Assembly: GCA_949825065.1 (NCBI GenBank) | Contig: OX463862.1 | Span: forward strand, 16,673,592 to 16,737,591 | Reading direction: 5' to 3' | DNA: 64,000 nt | From: Odontocerum albicorne | Lineage: Eukaryota > Arthropoda > Insecta > Trichoptera > Odontoceridae | In this document: one piece after another, positions 59,101 to 63,109 of the stretch | Numbering within the stretch: position 1 is the first letter of the stretch | Layout: every line of letters starts with the position of its first letter | The notes under the pieces: model-generated | Seen by the model: the letters and a program-made list of their open reading frames with translations, nothing else | Databases searched by the model: none | What the model was told of the DNA's origin: nothing | Position numbers and translations under genes: made by a program

Positions 59101-61560
59101 TCATGGGGTAATTATGTCATTTTGGAACCCGAAAGTCATCACGACTTCTCATGAGGTAATTATGGACTAACTGATTGTTTAATACACATTTTCTTAAATA
59201 TTTTATTTTATATTTTTATCAAATTAAATACATAGATTAAGACATTAAAACAATGTAGATTGCAAAAGATAAAACATCAATAACCCAAAAAAATACAAAA
59301 AATTCAGATCGGAAATATCTTAAAAATATTTCAGAACGGGTTTGGATAACAGTCACCTTGGCTATGATTGGTAAATTTGGAGTCGCAGCTTCATTCTCGG
59401 TGTTCTACGTGTTTGTTGGGGAACTCTTTCCCACAGTGCTGAGGTCCCAGGCGATGGGTCTTGCCTCTCTCCTAGTCAGTGTCGGGCTGCTTTCATTCCC
59501 CTACATCTTGCAGTTGGTAAGTATTATTTATTTTATTTAATTGCCATTCATTATCTGCTTGTTGGGGAGCTCTTGCCCACAGTGCTGAGGTCACAGGCGA
59601 TGGGGCTTGCCTCTCTCCTAGTCAGTGTCGGGCTGCTTTCATTCCCCTACATCTTGCAGTTGGTAAGTATTATTTATTTTATTTAATTGCCATTCATTAT
59701 CTGCTTGTTGGGGAGCTCTTGCCCACAGTGCTGAGGTCACAGGCGATGGGGCTTGCCTCTCTCCTAGTCAGTGTCGGGCTGCTTTCATTCCCCTACATCT
59801 TGCAGTTGGTAAGTATTATTTATTTTATTTAATTGCCATTCATTATCTGCTTGTTGGGGAGCTCTTGCCCACAGTGCTGAGGTCTCAGGCGATGGGTCTT
59901 GCCTCTTTCCTAGTCAGTGTCGGGCTGCTTTCATTCCCCTACATCTTGCAGTTGGTAAGTATTATTTATTTTATTTAATTGCCATTCATTATCTGCTTGT
60001 TGGGGAGCTCTTGCCCACAGTGCTGAGGTCACAGGCGATGGGTCTTGCCTCTCTCCTAGTCAGTGTCGGGCTGCTTTCGTTCCTCTACATCTTGCAGTTG
60101 GTAAGTATTATTTATTTAATTTAATTGCCATTCATTATCTGCTTGTTGGGGAGCTCTTGCCCACAGTGCTGAGGTCACAGGCGATGGGTCTTGCCTCTCT
60201 CCTAGTCAGTGTCGGGCTGCTTTCGTTCCTCTACATCTTGCAGTTGGTAAGTATTATTTATTTTATTTAATTGCCATTCATTATCTGCTTGTTGGGGAGC
60301 TCTTTCCCACAGTGCTGAGGTCTCAGGCGATGGGTCTTGCCTCTCTCCTAGTCAGTGTCGGGCTGCTTTCATTCCCCTACATCTTGCAGTTGGTAAGTAT
60401 TATTTATTTTCTTTAATTGCTATTCATTATCTGCACACTTTGATCTTAAGATTAGACTTAATACATTTGATTGAATAATCGAATTATGAGTGACATTGGA
60501 TATAGAAAAACAACGTTAAATGGTTTGGGCACGTAGTGCGAATTAATGAAGATAAACTTACAAAAATAAACGGTGCCAATGTGAGTGGATAGCATGTTAG
60601 TGAGCTGAAGGAAAGTATGGTAGGACTAAACTAATTTTATTTTGAAAGAAGGAAATGTAAAACGTTTAAAAAATTGTAGAAGCTGTATGAGAAGGTGTAT
60701 TGATATTTACTTATTGAGTACAACGTTCGGTCTTTTATCGACCATTAAAATAAGTAACAATAGTTAAATTACATTATTTATAGTTAAGGCATTAATTAAC
60801 ACTGTGGAGGTTTAAAGGCATTGTAATTTGTTTTGTTCAATACTGTTTATTCCACTTTATATTACGGTATAACCTTACCTGTTCAAGGTTTTCCCCTCAA
60901 CGAGACTTAAGTCTTGTTTGTGCTCCCCTGATTATGAGAGGAAAACCTTGAAACGATTAGAGTTATACCGTTATATAAATTATAATAAATAACGTTGAAC
61001 TAAATAAATTACAATAATTATTATAATTTAAAAATTAGAAATTTGATTGCGCATGATACACAATAAACATGTTACAAAAGTATTAACTTTATCATGACTC
61101 ATACACAAAAATATCAGAACGCGTATGTATACTTTCTACTATACACATTATACAAACATAAGACAGGCCAGGGCTCAGGAGTCCCAAGACCATAACATAA
61201 AAAAAATCTAGAAAAAATGAAATCTTGCACAATTTCATTGAAATACCCAAAAACTGAGCATATTTACACCAAACTAACATATCATTAATGAATGAATAAC
61301 GAGTGTACTATTCGGACATAAATACATTTAATTATTTTTATTTACAGAGTCACTATTCGAGAGTTCTGCCATTGATAATTCTGGGCATCCTTTCCTTATC
61401 AGGAAGCATAGCATCGGTGTTCCTACCAGAAACCCTGAATTGTCCAATGCCTCAGAGTTTGGAAGATGGAGAGAAGTTCGGCAAGGACTTCAAGATCTTC
61501 AGTATGCCTAAACGAAGAGAAAGGAGACATTCCCCAGACAGGAGAGCAGATGTCTTATGA
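31565..61560 (+). CDS. SLC22-family organic cation/zwitterion transporter, nine exons, complete
   Basis: Joining 31565-32176, 35684-35787, 40775-40968, 43234-43354, 44518-44653, 49576-50284, 56866-56997, 59335-59516 and 61348-61560 gives one open frame of 800 residues. All introns are GT-AG; intron phases are 0,2,1,2,0,1,1,0. Seen: TM1 about 29-51; a long loop about 52-215 with five N-glycosylation sequons; MFS motif GWVADRWGRRRS (234-245); PESPRWL (350-356), the SLC22 signature; FDWIANAVVYNGLSYNATNLG-like TM7 start near 596; EIPSYMLAWWLMERWGRR (630-647); ELFPTVLRS (699-707); LPET (756-759) followed by LED. Family knowledge: 12-TM plasma-membrane major facilitator carriers moving organic cations, carnitine, carcinine or anions. 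Substrate cannot be told from sequence; insect Orct and carcinine-transporter (CarT) relatives are the natural comparison. Usual length is about 550 residues; the excess is in the first extracellular loop and a Lys/Glu-rich cytoplasmic loop (about 366-575). The start is fixed by an in-frame TAA at 31550-31552; ATG 31586 (Met8) is a possible alternative. No disabling mutation seen. Confidence 0.93.
32250..32830. repeat. Intron 1: three diverged units of about 140-200 bp
   Basis: 'gactggaactaagtggatgg' (32268), 'cgactggaactgagtggatga' (32462) and 'gactgtaactgagcgggtaa' (32606) each start a unit continuing with 'tgagcc.tgat.a.agt' and 'catctctt' text. Confidence 0.7.
33010..33560. repeat. Intron 1: diverged repeat of about 40 bp
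   Basis: Repeated 'ttggttcttaaagcgcaaaa' + 'gtgtcaaaaatgct' motifs, roughly a dozen copies with decay towards the 3' end. The 69-codon frame 33345-33554 is a by-product. Confidence 0.8.
33805..34390 (-). repeat. Intron 1: SINE-3 body fragment, triplicated at about 160 bp
   Basis: Three units start 'gcgagtgagcc' at 33909, 34071 and 34230, each continuing through 'ggccacccc', 'gattttagacgatcgaagct' and 'aataaataatctggctatg'. 33805-33890 is a SINE-3 3' piece ('agtcgaggatcctca'). Confidence 0.8.
34705..35420. mobile_element. Foldback family F, full copy with nested MITE and inner arms
   Basis: Left arm 34712-34750 and 34926-34995, right arm 35265-35410, inner inverted pair centred near 35140 (gacaacttcagcaagcagcg against gctgcttgctgaagttgtcc). 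The left arm is split by the MITE at 34753-34923. A 23-A run at 35019-35041 is bracketed by 'ggtaccgac'. Confidence 0.85.
34753..34923 (+). mobile_element. MITE, family G (copy 1), nested in the foldback element
   Basis: TIRs tggtggcacaacaa.aac.gcaatttt and complement at right (aaaattgcagtttttgttgc). Flanked by TA-rich target sequence. Internal block 'accgctgcatgattaatta' is shared with 36697-36878. Confidence 0.85.
35684..35787 (+). CDS. SLC22 transporter exon 2 (residues 205-239)
   Basis: Acceptor ttgcag, donor GACAG|gtactc, length 104 nt, leaving phase 2. It encodes LDLVCDNNWW (the C..NW region before TM2), TM2, and GWVADR, the first half of the MFS GxxxDRxGRR motif. The motif is completed by exon 3. 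It is too short to stand out as an ORF; it was found from the protein motif and splice sites. Confidence 0.93.
35914..36878 (-). mobile_element. Intron 2: Tc1/mariner-superfamily element with transposase relic
   Basis: TIR agggtggcacaacaaaaac at left, mirrored by ttcttgttccgccaccct at right. On the minus strand near 36350-36220 a degraded transposase reads WFQQDEVTCHIADETMALLQ, then SDRVSSRCGNVN. This is the second catalytic-Asp region (QQDGA..H.A) of an insect mariner-like family, with further remnants to 36060. The right 180 bp (36697-36878) is itself a family G MITE copy. Confidence 0.78.
37121..37658 (-). mobile_element. Intron 2: mariner-like element, internally deleted
   Basis: TIRs agggtctttcaaattgag (left) and ctcaatttgaaagaccct (right), continuing imperfectly to 'tttcttgaataaaac' / 'gttttattcaagaatt' for about 40 bp. 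Minus frame 37430-37209 encodes the transposase C-terminus (FFWGYVKSQVYKNDPQSI, RGGHLADIVF). This part follows the last catalytic residue, so the copy is non-autonomous. Confidence 0.9.
38029..38200 (+). repeat. Dispersed repeat P, diverged copy
   Basis: 'ttattttttcatgttcatta', 'gtttattgaggactcgacaa' and 'atggcagataata' parallel 20650-20760. Confidence 0.65.
38595..38790 (+). mobile_element. SINE-1, best full-length copy
   Basis: Head cctccgtggcctagttgata with B box GGTTCAAATCCC, junction 'cagtctgtttttcacttaag', tail 'gattggaagagattgccaga' and ending 'gtaaacaataaaag'. The tail is LINE-like, suggesting RTE-dependent mobilisation. Confidence 0.88.
39534..39825 (+). repeat. Intron 2: 48-bp minisatellite with an open reading frame
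   Basis: Six units of 'gtattgttttactttctgga' + 'tgttgaagagtggcagataa'. Five units are near 48 bp, a multiple of three, so the frame 39568-39825 stays open and would encode a repeated FYFLDVEEWQIILCVL. It has no flanking coding context and is an intronic minisatellite. Confidence 0.9.
39840..40774. other. Intron 2, 3' part: unassigned
   Basis: AT-rich, no recognised element before the exon 3 acceptor. Confidence 0.4.
40775..40968 (+). CDS. SLC22 transporter exon 3 (residues 239-304)
   Basis: Acceptor ttttag, donor GCAG|gttaat. The first base completes Arg239; WGRRRS then finishes the MFS motif. TM3 is about 246-262 and TM4 about 267-289 (LIFRALGGLFFPSLYQIPF), followed by the short EMMGQSHRTFAG loop that corresponds to the 'E..g...R...g' segment of SLC22 proteins. 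Leaves phase 1. Confidence 0.93.
41020..41720. repeat. Intron 3: two diverged copies of an unclassified repeat
   Basis: 'gttgtttatgtttctcacgc' + 'atgcatgcaatattgtggcaga' (41048-41090) parallels 'gttgtttgtttctcactcct' + 'gcatgcaatactatgacgga' (41625-41665). 'accagatctat' recurs at 41010 and 41250. Confidence 0.6.
41990..42125. repeat. Intron 3: 61-bp x 2 tandem duplication
   Basis: 'cgcatttgaagatatgagtt' (42000) and 'cgcatttgaagttatcagtt' (42067), both continuing 'aaatgaatgtgcgtttagaa'. Confidence 0.88.
42740..43010. repeat. Dispersed repeat Q, copy 1 (uninterrupted)
   Basis: 'tcttttatcgaccat', 'acatgttacaaaaa', then 'acaggccagggctcagga' and 'ccgtaacataa' recur in the same order at 60715-61205. 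There the element is interrupted by a foldback copy. Confidence 0.8.
43234..43354 (+). CDS. SLC22 transporter exon 4 (residues 304-344)
   Basis: Acceptor tttcag, donor TTCAG|gtatga. Completes Gly304 and encodes TM5 (MLICMFFASSMSLLALLAYL), the DWFRLSIATSVPF turn and the start of TM6. The DWR-L pattern before TM6 is usual in the family. Leaves phase 2, matched by exon 5. Confidence 0.93.
43430..43640 (+). mobile_element. Intron 4: RTE LINE fragment, plus strand
   Basis: 'aagatgatagtccataacag', 'ttggtgtatgggagtgaaat' and 'gtggacgtgaaacaagactg' are the LMYGSE.W.W segment, followed by an 'MR.LRRIHG' block. Compare 4808-4925. Confidence 0.8.
43725..44500 (-). mobile_element. Intron 4: RTE LINE fragment, minus strand, split by a gactcc-repeat insert
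   Basis: 43725-43915 minus reads the RTE end (DVEKAKDVCRDR, then SERKK-type text). 44365-44500 minus continues with the preceding WFGHAERMNE-type block. Between them 43915-44365 holds runs of 'ccgacttcgactccgac' hexamer-like repeats and AT-rich sequence. The fragment ends about 15 bp before the exon 5 acceptor. Confidence 0.78.
44518..44653 (+). CDS. SLC22 transporter exon 5 (residues 344-389)
   Basis: Acceptor gtttttag, donor CAT|gtaagt. Encodes the end of TM6, then the diagnostic PESPRWLVSQGRIDEAEEIL and an amphipathic stretch ending KRYLQTLH. This is the strongest single piece of evidence for SLC22 membership. The acceptor lies directly beside an RTE-derived segment, so some of the upstream splicing signal may be transposon sequence. 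Confidence 0.95.
44865..45115 (-). mobile_element. Intron 5: SINE-3, minus strand
   Basis: Body ('ttcgacgatcggaatacatc', 'gaccgaagccaaaggtat') followed by the tRNA-like head. On the minus strand the head reads gcacggaagtccagtgca, with B box GGTTCGATCCC. Its head end is included in the 207-bp triplication. Confidence 0.75.
44991..45611. repeat. Intron 5: 207-bp x 3 tandem repeat containing a SINE-3 head
   Basis: 'atgtttgtgttatttgaggc' variants start units at 44991, 45198 and 45405. Each includes the tRNA-like segment ('gcacgcggggatcgaacc') and flanking 'gttgaagtaaaataggcact'. Units are about 95% alike. Confidence 0.93.
45565..45755. repeat. Intron 5: large hairpin, about 90-bp arms
   Basis: aactaagtatgcagtttcgt is mirrored by gaaactgcatacttagtttt, centred near 45660. 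The arms extend outwards through 'ttgaatggttgaagtaaaat' against 'attttacttcaaccattcaa'. The left arm is the end of the third 207-bp unit. Confidence 0.88.
45870..46125. mobile_element. Foldback family F, compact copy
   Basis: Two nearly perfect inverted arms (tttgttttatcaaacactgt ... cacctcatcatcaggggagc, then gctcccctgatgatgaggtg ... cagtggtttgattaaacaaa) meet with almost no loop near 46020. No coding sequence. Confidence 0.92.
46590..46800 (+). mobile_element. Intron 5: LINE C-terminal scrap
   Basis: Contains 'gataatcttgagtggttaat' and a GGKCEWQKD..R..SD...DG reading typical of a LINE ORF2 tail. Weak. Confidence 0.4.
46850..47505 (+). mobile_element. Intron 5: RTE LINE interrupted by SINE-1
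   Basis: 46960-47140 reads INKSILRWVGQVDQMHEEKL then TKQIYD, the RTE WFGH.ERM..E.LTKQIY block. 47340-47505 resumes with ERRKCNKS-type text, RNRRSCMRRCG and the PTPTGKQRGGT-like end. A minus-strand SINE-1 (about 47140-47345) sits between the two parts. Confidence 0.82.
47140..47345 (-). mobile_element. SINE-1, minus strand, nested in an RTE element
   Basis: Complete from the head (minus B box in 'gcggaaatcgaactcgcaac'; start 'acacggaggtcat') to the tail ('gataatctcttctaaccaac' is the complement of gttggaagagattatc; 'gtacaacctaataggcttat'). Confidence 0.85.
47590..48155. repeat. Intron 5: 23-bp satellite with higher-order pattern
   Basis: About 24 copies of ttttattaatagataataaa + tag. Three variants (atagacaat, ttagataat, atagataat) recur mostly in that order, giving a 69-bp higher-order unit. 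Array ends decay at both sides. Confidence 0.93.
48827..49560. repeat. Intron 5: three units of about 245-251 bp before exon 6
   Basis: 'cctgttgaacgagcacatta' variants at 48827, 49078 and 49323. Each continues 'attgtgtgagagagataaa', 'cgtctcggtcatc', 'aaatgtaaggcgacccccac'. About 85-90% similar; the last unit ends just before the exon 6 acceptor. Confidence 0.9.
49576..50284 (+). CDS. SLC22 transporter exon 6: long cytoplasmic loop plus TM7 (residues 390-626)
   Basis: Acceptor atttcag, donor ATTG|gtaagt; 709 nt, by far the largest internal exon. About 180 residues are polar and charged (many K, E, N, D), with no recognised domain, and form an inserted loop between TM6 and TM7. The final 50 residues return to family sequence: LDIFRYPNIRKKFFLLTFDW, then YNGLSYNATNLG, with a sequon at N611 in the TM7-TM8 turn. 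The loop is open and in phase with both neighbours, so it is a real expansion and not a retained intron. It could carry regulatory phosphorylation sites; this is inference. Confidence 0.92.
50367..50536. mobile_element. Intron 6: palindromic MITE next to the exon 6 donor
   Basis: Ends cagtacccggcggtaagtaa / ttacttaccgccgggtactg. Arms of about 65 bp run through 'tacacatcgaacttaagaaa' and 'gctttgtagagcg', leaving a loop of about 40 bp that is also partly paired (gtcgcac/gtgcgac). It lies 83 bp after the splice site. Confidence 0.9.
50760..50990 (-). mobile_element. Intron 6: RTE LINE tail, minus strand
   Basis: 'cctatcgcgacacacacctt', 'cgtcttttctacactcatac', 'tttttacatttcctcctttc' and 'ggtcttcctctacctcgctt' are the complement of the RTE C.DR / RCM / ERRKC / GRGRPR region. 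Confidence 0.8.
51041..51430. repeat. Intron 6: diverged duplication of about 190 bp ending in a SINE-2 scrap
   Basis: 'cactaccttcctattcctac' (51112) and 'cactaccttcctatccctac' (51290) each continue 'attcaacttatgtgtgt'. 51370-51425 carries 'gttcgagcgtc' and 'gctctctaaatggcgttata' of SINE-2. Confidence 0.7.
51431..51974. other. Intron 6: AT-rich unassigned
   Basis: No element recognised. Confidence 0.4.
51975..52190 (+). mobile_element. SINE-1, plus strand, full length
   Basis: Head 'gacctccgtgacctagttag', B box 'cgtttgattccc', junction 'tagtttgtttttctcttaag', tail 'attgagagatattgctagat' and 'aggttgtactttatgcaac'. Confidence 0.82.
52233..52361. repeat. 43-bp x 3 tandem repeat
   Basis: 'gttcctcgtccttgactcct' at 52233, 52276 and 52319, each with 'attctcacccacatccct'. 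Nearly identical. Confidence 0.95.
52400..52935 (-). mobile_element. Intron 6: RTE LINE 3' part, minus strand
   Basis: Longest RTE tail in the window. On the minus strand: LPILIYGSETWTWKNKERSQ (52880-52820), EIRALGRIHGLVMYERIRNE, a WFGHVERMNE-type block near 52660, GRRGREKPKT, then the RNRR/CRDR end near 52480. Frameshifts are present. Confidence 0.87.
53175..53480. mobile_element. hAT MITE with 8-bp target duplication
   Basis: Ends cagtgcttcccaatta / taatttgggaagcactg. Flanked by identical gtctaaaa at 53167-53174 and 53481-53488, the 8-bp duplication expected of hAT. The interior is non-coding, with an 18-C run (53233-53250) and 'cgcgacccccacgagaaatc' near the right end, also typical of hAT ends. 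Confidence 0.93.
53525..53760 (+). mobile_element. SINE-1, plus strand
   Basis: Head 'tcgttgtctagttggaaaga', B box 'gggtttgatttccg', junction 'ccagtctggttttcacgtaa', tail 'ggttgattgaaagagatggt' and 'acatgcccgctagaatgcat'. Confidence 0.82.
54296..54407. repeat. (att)n-rich low-complexity tract
   Basis: Almost only A and T ('attattattattattaaatt'), directly before the 5' truncation point of the LINE at 54408. Confidence 0.85.
54408..55366 (+). pseudogene. LINE reverse transcriptase, 5'-truncated, one frameshift
   Basis: Frame 54420-55265 (281 codons) shows RT blocks LRQGDALACTLFNMALE, LLAYADDIDIIARS (the YADD catalytic pair), GLVVSETKTKYM, FVYLGTMV, then LTYGSECWTLSR and GRLRWAGHVQRMSEEDIPR. 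A +1/-1 shift near 55225 separates it from the true end: LRWLDGVNRDAQLIGIQNW, then AAQDRQSWRRALKEAKTRPG, stop at 55366. The tail 'gttgattgattgaat' follows. The endonuclease and first RT blocks are missing. It is the best-preserved retroelement frame in the window, a jockey/CR1-like type distinct from the RTE fragments. Confidence 0.92.
55384..55828. repeat. Extremely AT-rich low-complexity tract
   Basis: About 440 bp of almost pure A/T (taatattattaat, tttatttta and similar) after the LINE tail. Confidence 0.9.
55829..56083. mobile_element. MITE, family T (copy 2)
   Basis: TIRs gcgttatggcagaagttgat / atcaacttctgccataacgc; interior matches 7603-7860 in the opposite orientation ('atgttgtggcaaaacttgat', 'cattatccaaacaaaa'). 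Confidence 0.9.
56440..56845. repeat. Intron 6: duplicated dispersed repeat running up to exon 7
   Basis: 'aggtgtattgatagcaaaat' to 'ggctcatctaataacatcct' (56452-56573) resembles 12470-12590. A second diverged unit (56703-56840: 'aggtttatacataacaatat' to 'ggtctgggctcatccc') ends about 25 bp before the exon 7 acceptor. Confidence 0.65.
56866..56997 (+). CDS. SLC22 transporter exon 7 (residues 626-670)
   Basis: Acceptor attgtag, donor GAAG|gtaaat. Encodes AAAIEIPSYMLAWWLMERW, the strongly conserved TM8 region, then WGRRWV (the second-half MFS motif) and TM9 with LATGGMGCLF. Two other frames are also open by chance. A dispersed repeat runs to within about 25 bp of the acceptor. Confidence 0.94.
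57079..57376. repeat. Intron 7: 50-bp x 6 minisatellite
   Basis: 'ccaggcggcatctcttctaa' + 'ccaaccagataaaatct' at exactly 50-bp spacing (57091, 57141, 57191, 57241, 57291, 57341). Confidence 0.95.
57690..57800 (+). mobile_element. LINE/SINE 3' tail fragment
   Basis: 'ggtcggttgtaagagattgc', 'ggaataaacccgtaaat' and 'ttaataaaaatgaaataaac' follow the SINE-1/LINE tail order. Confidence 0.55.
58400..58815. mobile_element. Foldback family F, full copy
   Basis: Outer arms 58403-58550 and 58712-58812, inner inverted pair 'gacatacacacttctaatgg' / 'ttagaagtgtgtatgtcggt' with the gacaacttcagcgagcagcg block at the centre. Same architecture as 34705-35420 without the nested MITE. Confidence 0.9.
59060..59165. 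repeat. Intron 7: 52-bp x 2 duplication
   Basis: 'ttttggaacctttaagtcaa' and 'ttttggaacccgaaagtcat', both followed by 'cacgacttctcatg' and 'ggtaattatg'. Confidence 0.88.
59335..59516 (+). CDS. SLC22 transporter exon 8 (residues 670-730)
   Basis: Acceptor atttcag, donor CAGTTG|gtaagt, phase 0 exit. Encodes TM10 (ITVTLAMIGKFGVAASF), the SLC22 segment VGELFPTVLRSQAMGLASLL, and TM11. It is the first unit of the 146-bp array that follows: its last 104 bp are repeated six more times, but only this copy keeps the exon's 5' half and acceptor. Confidence 0.94.
59413..60434 (+). repeat. 146-bp x 7 tandem array of exon 8 end plus 5' splice site
   Basis: Seven head-to-tail units of exactly 146 bp (1022 bp). 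Each has the last 104 bp of exon 8 and the first 42 bp of intron 8. The 5' splice sites (TTG|gtaagt) fall at 59517, 59663, 59809, 59955, 60101, 60247 and 60393. Units differ by only a few substitutions (for example ctctttccc/ctcttgccc, tcattcccc/tcgttcctc) and have no frame-breaking indel in the exonic part. Only unit 1 has a real upstream acceptor. The other units have a possible cryptic acceptor, cttgcccacag. Confidence 0.95.
60500..60710 (+). mobile_element. Intron 8: RTE LINE fragment
   Basis: 'aaatggtttgggcacgtag', 'gataaacttacaaaaataaa', 'gaaagaaggaaatgtaaaac' and 'gaagctgtatgagaaggtgt': WFGHV.R.NE..LTK, ERRKCK and SCMRRC of RTE. Confidence 0.82.
60715..61205. repeat. Dispersed repeat Q, copy 2, split by a foldback element
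   Basis: Left part 60715-60769 and right part 61016-61205 match the uninterrupted copy at 42740-43010. Confidence 0.78.
60770..61015. mobile_element. Foldback family F, nested in repeat Q
   Basis: Arms 'aatttgttttgttcaatact' to 'aaggttttcccctcaacgag' and 'tgtgctcccctgattatgag' to 'aactaaataaattacaata'. The left outer segment ('ttatagttaaggcattaatt') lacks a right partner. Confidence 0.85.
61348..61560 (+). CDS. SLC22 transporter exon 9, C-terminus and stop (residues 731-800)
   Basis: Acceptor tttacag, ending at TGA 61558-61560. Encodes TM12 (about 736-756), the C-terminal signature FLPET followed by MPQSLEDGEKFG, and a basic tail (KRRERRHSPDRR) ending in VL. The last residues, ADVL, might act as a PDZ-type ligand, but this is only a possibility. 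Confidence 0.94.
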   Translation, partial: SHYSRVLPLIILGILSLSGSIASVFLPETLNCPMPQSLEDGEKFGKDFKIFSMPKRRERRHSPDRRADVL

Positions 61561-61914
61561 TTACATTTGAAAAATTTCATGGCGTTGATTTACACTCCAT
61601 GTAAAATTGCAGCACTTAAATTATGTAATAATTGTTTACATACAAACATCTAGGAACTTTCAGTGATAGTTCGTTACACATTTCATCCCAAGAGCTCTCC
61701 AAGGCTTTAAGTAATTATCCAGCTTCTATGCCATCTCGTTTAGACTTACGTTTTCAAAAATTTGCTTCTACCAACCTTTTAGACTTCTTCGTCAACCACT
61801 TTAGATGTTCTGTGGCCAATACCATGAATTTTATAATACTTAAACTTTTGTTAAATACAGTACAATCTGACGGACTTCCTTTTTTTTTGACCAAGTATTC
61901 GTTGCTGTCATCAT
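61561..61914 (+). other. Presumed transporter 3' UTR start and unassigned sequence
   Basis: Directly follows the stop codon. A 124-codon frame (61632-62006) overlaps it but has no motif and enters a SINE-3 copy, so it was not called. Confidence 0.45.
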
Positions 61915-62115
61915 TGCTGAGCCTCGTAGTCGAGGACCTCCTCGCCATTCGTAAATTAAGTTGGAAAGGGAAAGCGAAGCAGTGCCATGGACTTTGTTTT
62001 AAGTGAGTGTATCCGATTGTACAATAAAATGAGACATGTATGTTTTTGTTTTCTTTTTTTTTGGAAAGAAAATACATGATCGAAGCCATAGATATCCTTG
62101 TATCCTCGAATACAA
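61915..62115 (-). mobile_element. SINE-3, minus strand, headless
   Basis: 'gagcctcgtagtcgaggacc', 'gttggaaagggaaagcgaag', 'tccgattgtacaataaaatg' and 'tacatgatcgaagccataga' follow the reversed order of 28430-28600. Confidence 0.72.
62023..62028 (+). promoter_or_regulatory. Candidate polyadenylation signal AATAAA
   Basis: First AATAAA after the transporter stop codon, about 460 bp downstream, within SINE-3 sequence. Positional evidence only. Confidence 0.25.
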
Positions 62116-62719
62116 AGCACTCTGTTACTCTGTCGATTTAATACTTTCCTATTCATAGTGGCTGGTTTAATAAAAAAAATAATATTAAGAGCCTCTGTGG
62201 AGAGTGCGGGAAAGAGAGTATCAGAAAAACCTTTCTTCTTGGCTTCAGTTTAAACGCGGAGAAGGCAAAGTTGATGTAAAGTGACTAATTCCTTGATAAG
62301 GGCACCCCTCCTGTGCATAAATGGCGTCCCTGTCAATATAGTCGATATCTTAACGTTTTTAAGGCGTTCCTGTCAATATAATCGATAAATTAACGTATTT
62401 GGGTGCTAAGGTTTCCGGAATGAGCTGCCTTTGGAAAACGTTCTACTTGTGAAACTGTTAATAATATGAAGGCTATATGGGACTCCTCAGAGTTTAACTT
62501 AAAGACGAAGTGCTGGGTTTTTAGCGCCTGCATCTTGTCTATATGACTTTTAATCTTAGCTTATTGCCAAGGCACAATATAAAAAAACTATTCATTGTCG
62601 CCACTAGATCGGATAAGTCAATTGGTCCGAAGATGAACCGATGTAAGGCTGAGTAGAGATCCCTTCGGAAAATATTCACAAGATTATTTTCGCAATAATA
62701 TATCTTCTGTTACCTCAGT
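62116..62719. other. Unassigned sequence with a repeat fragment
   Basis: 62600-62690 shares 'gaagatgaaccgatgtaagg' and 'ccttcggaaaatattcac'-type text with 11510-11580. A 33-bp near-duplication ('gcgtcc/ttcctgtcaatata') at 62325-62390. No gene. Confidence 0.45.
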
Positions 62720-62880
62720 TCTGTCAACGATGACAATGCTTATCACAATGATCTTTAACAATCTCTCTCCAGCGCAAGCGATCTCTCGCTTTGTTCAAAG
62801 CATCTGGATACCCCGCTGCCTTCTTAACTTGGTCGATCCACTGGATGGGTGTCCAGATGCATTATCTGTGTAGGTGTATA
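62720..62880 (-). mobile_element. LINE ORF2 C-terminal fragment, minus strand
   Basis: Minus frame reads WIDQVKKAAGYPDALNKARD followed by RLRWREIV, matching the W.D.V......A.DR..WR..V ending of LINE ORF2. Confidence 0.75.
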
Positions 62881-63109
62881 TAATTTCACGTCTCAAAGAA
62901 CGTTTCACAATTTATTTTCATAATTCAAAATACTTGTAAAAAATGAATAATAATTTTATTTCTACATTTCTCGTATTTATATTTAAATGACTTATTAAAA
63001 ATGTACATATTAATATTGTAAATTGATAAAATAAAATATGTTCACATAATATTTTGTTAGATTTTCAATAAATTGCCTTTATAAAGCCTCATTTTAAACA
63101 CACATATAA

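Noticed and set aside
59558..60392. Extra exons 8b-8g as true mutually exclusive exons
   Set aside because: Units 2-7 lack the 5' half and the real acceptor of exon 8, so they cannot replace it. They were recorded as a tandem array and not as coding exons.
61632..62115. Overlapping open frames on both strands after the transporter stop
   Set aside because: The 3' parts lie in a SINE-3 copy, no protein motif is seen and no splice or codon signal supports them.
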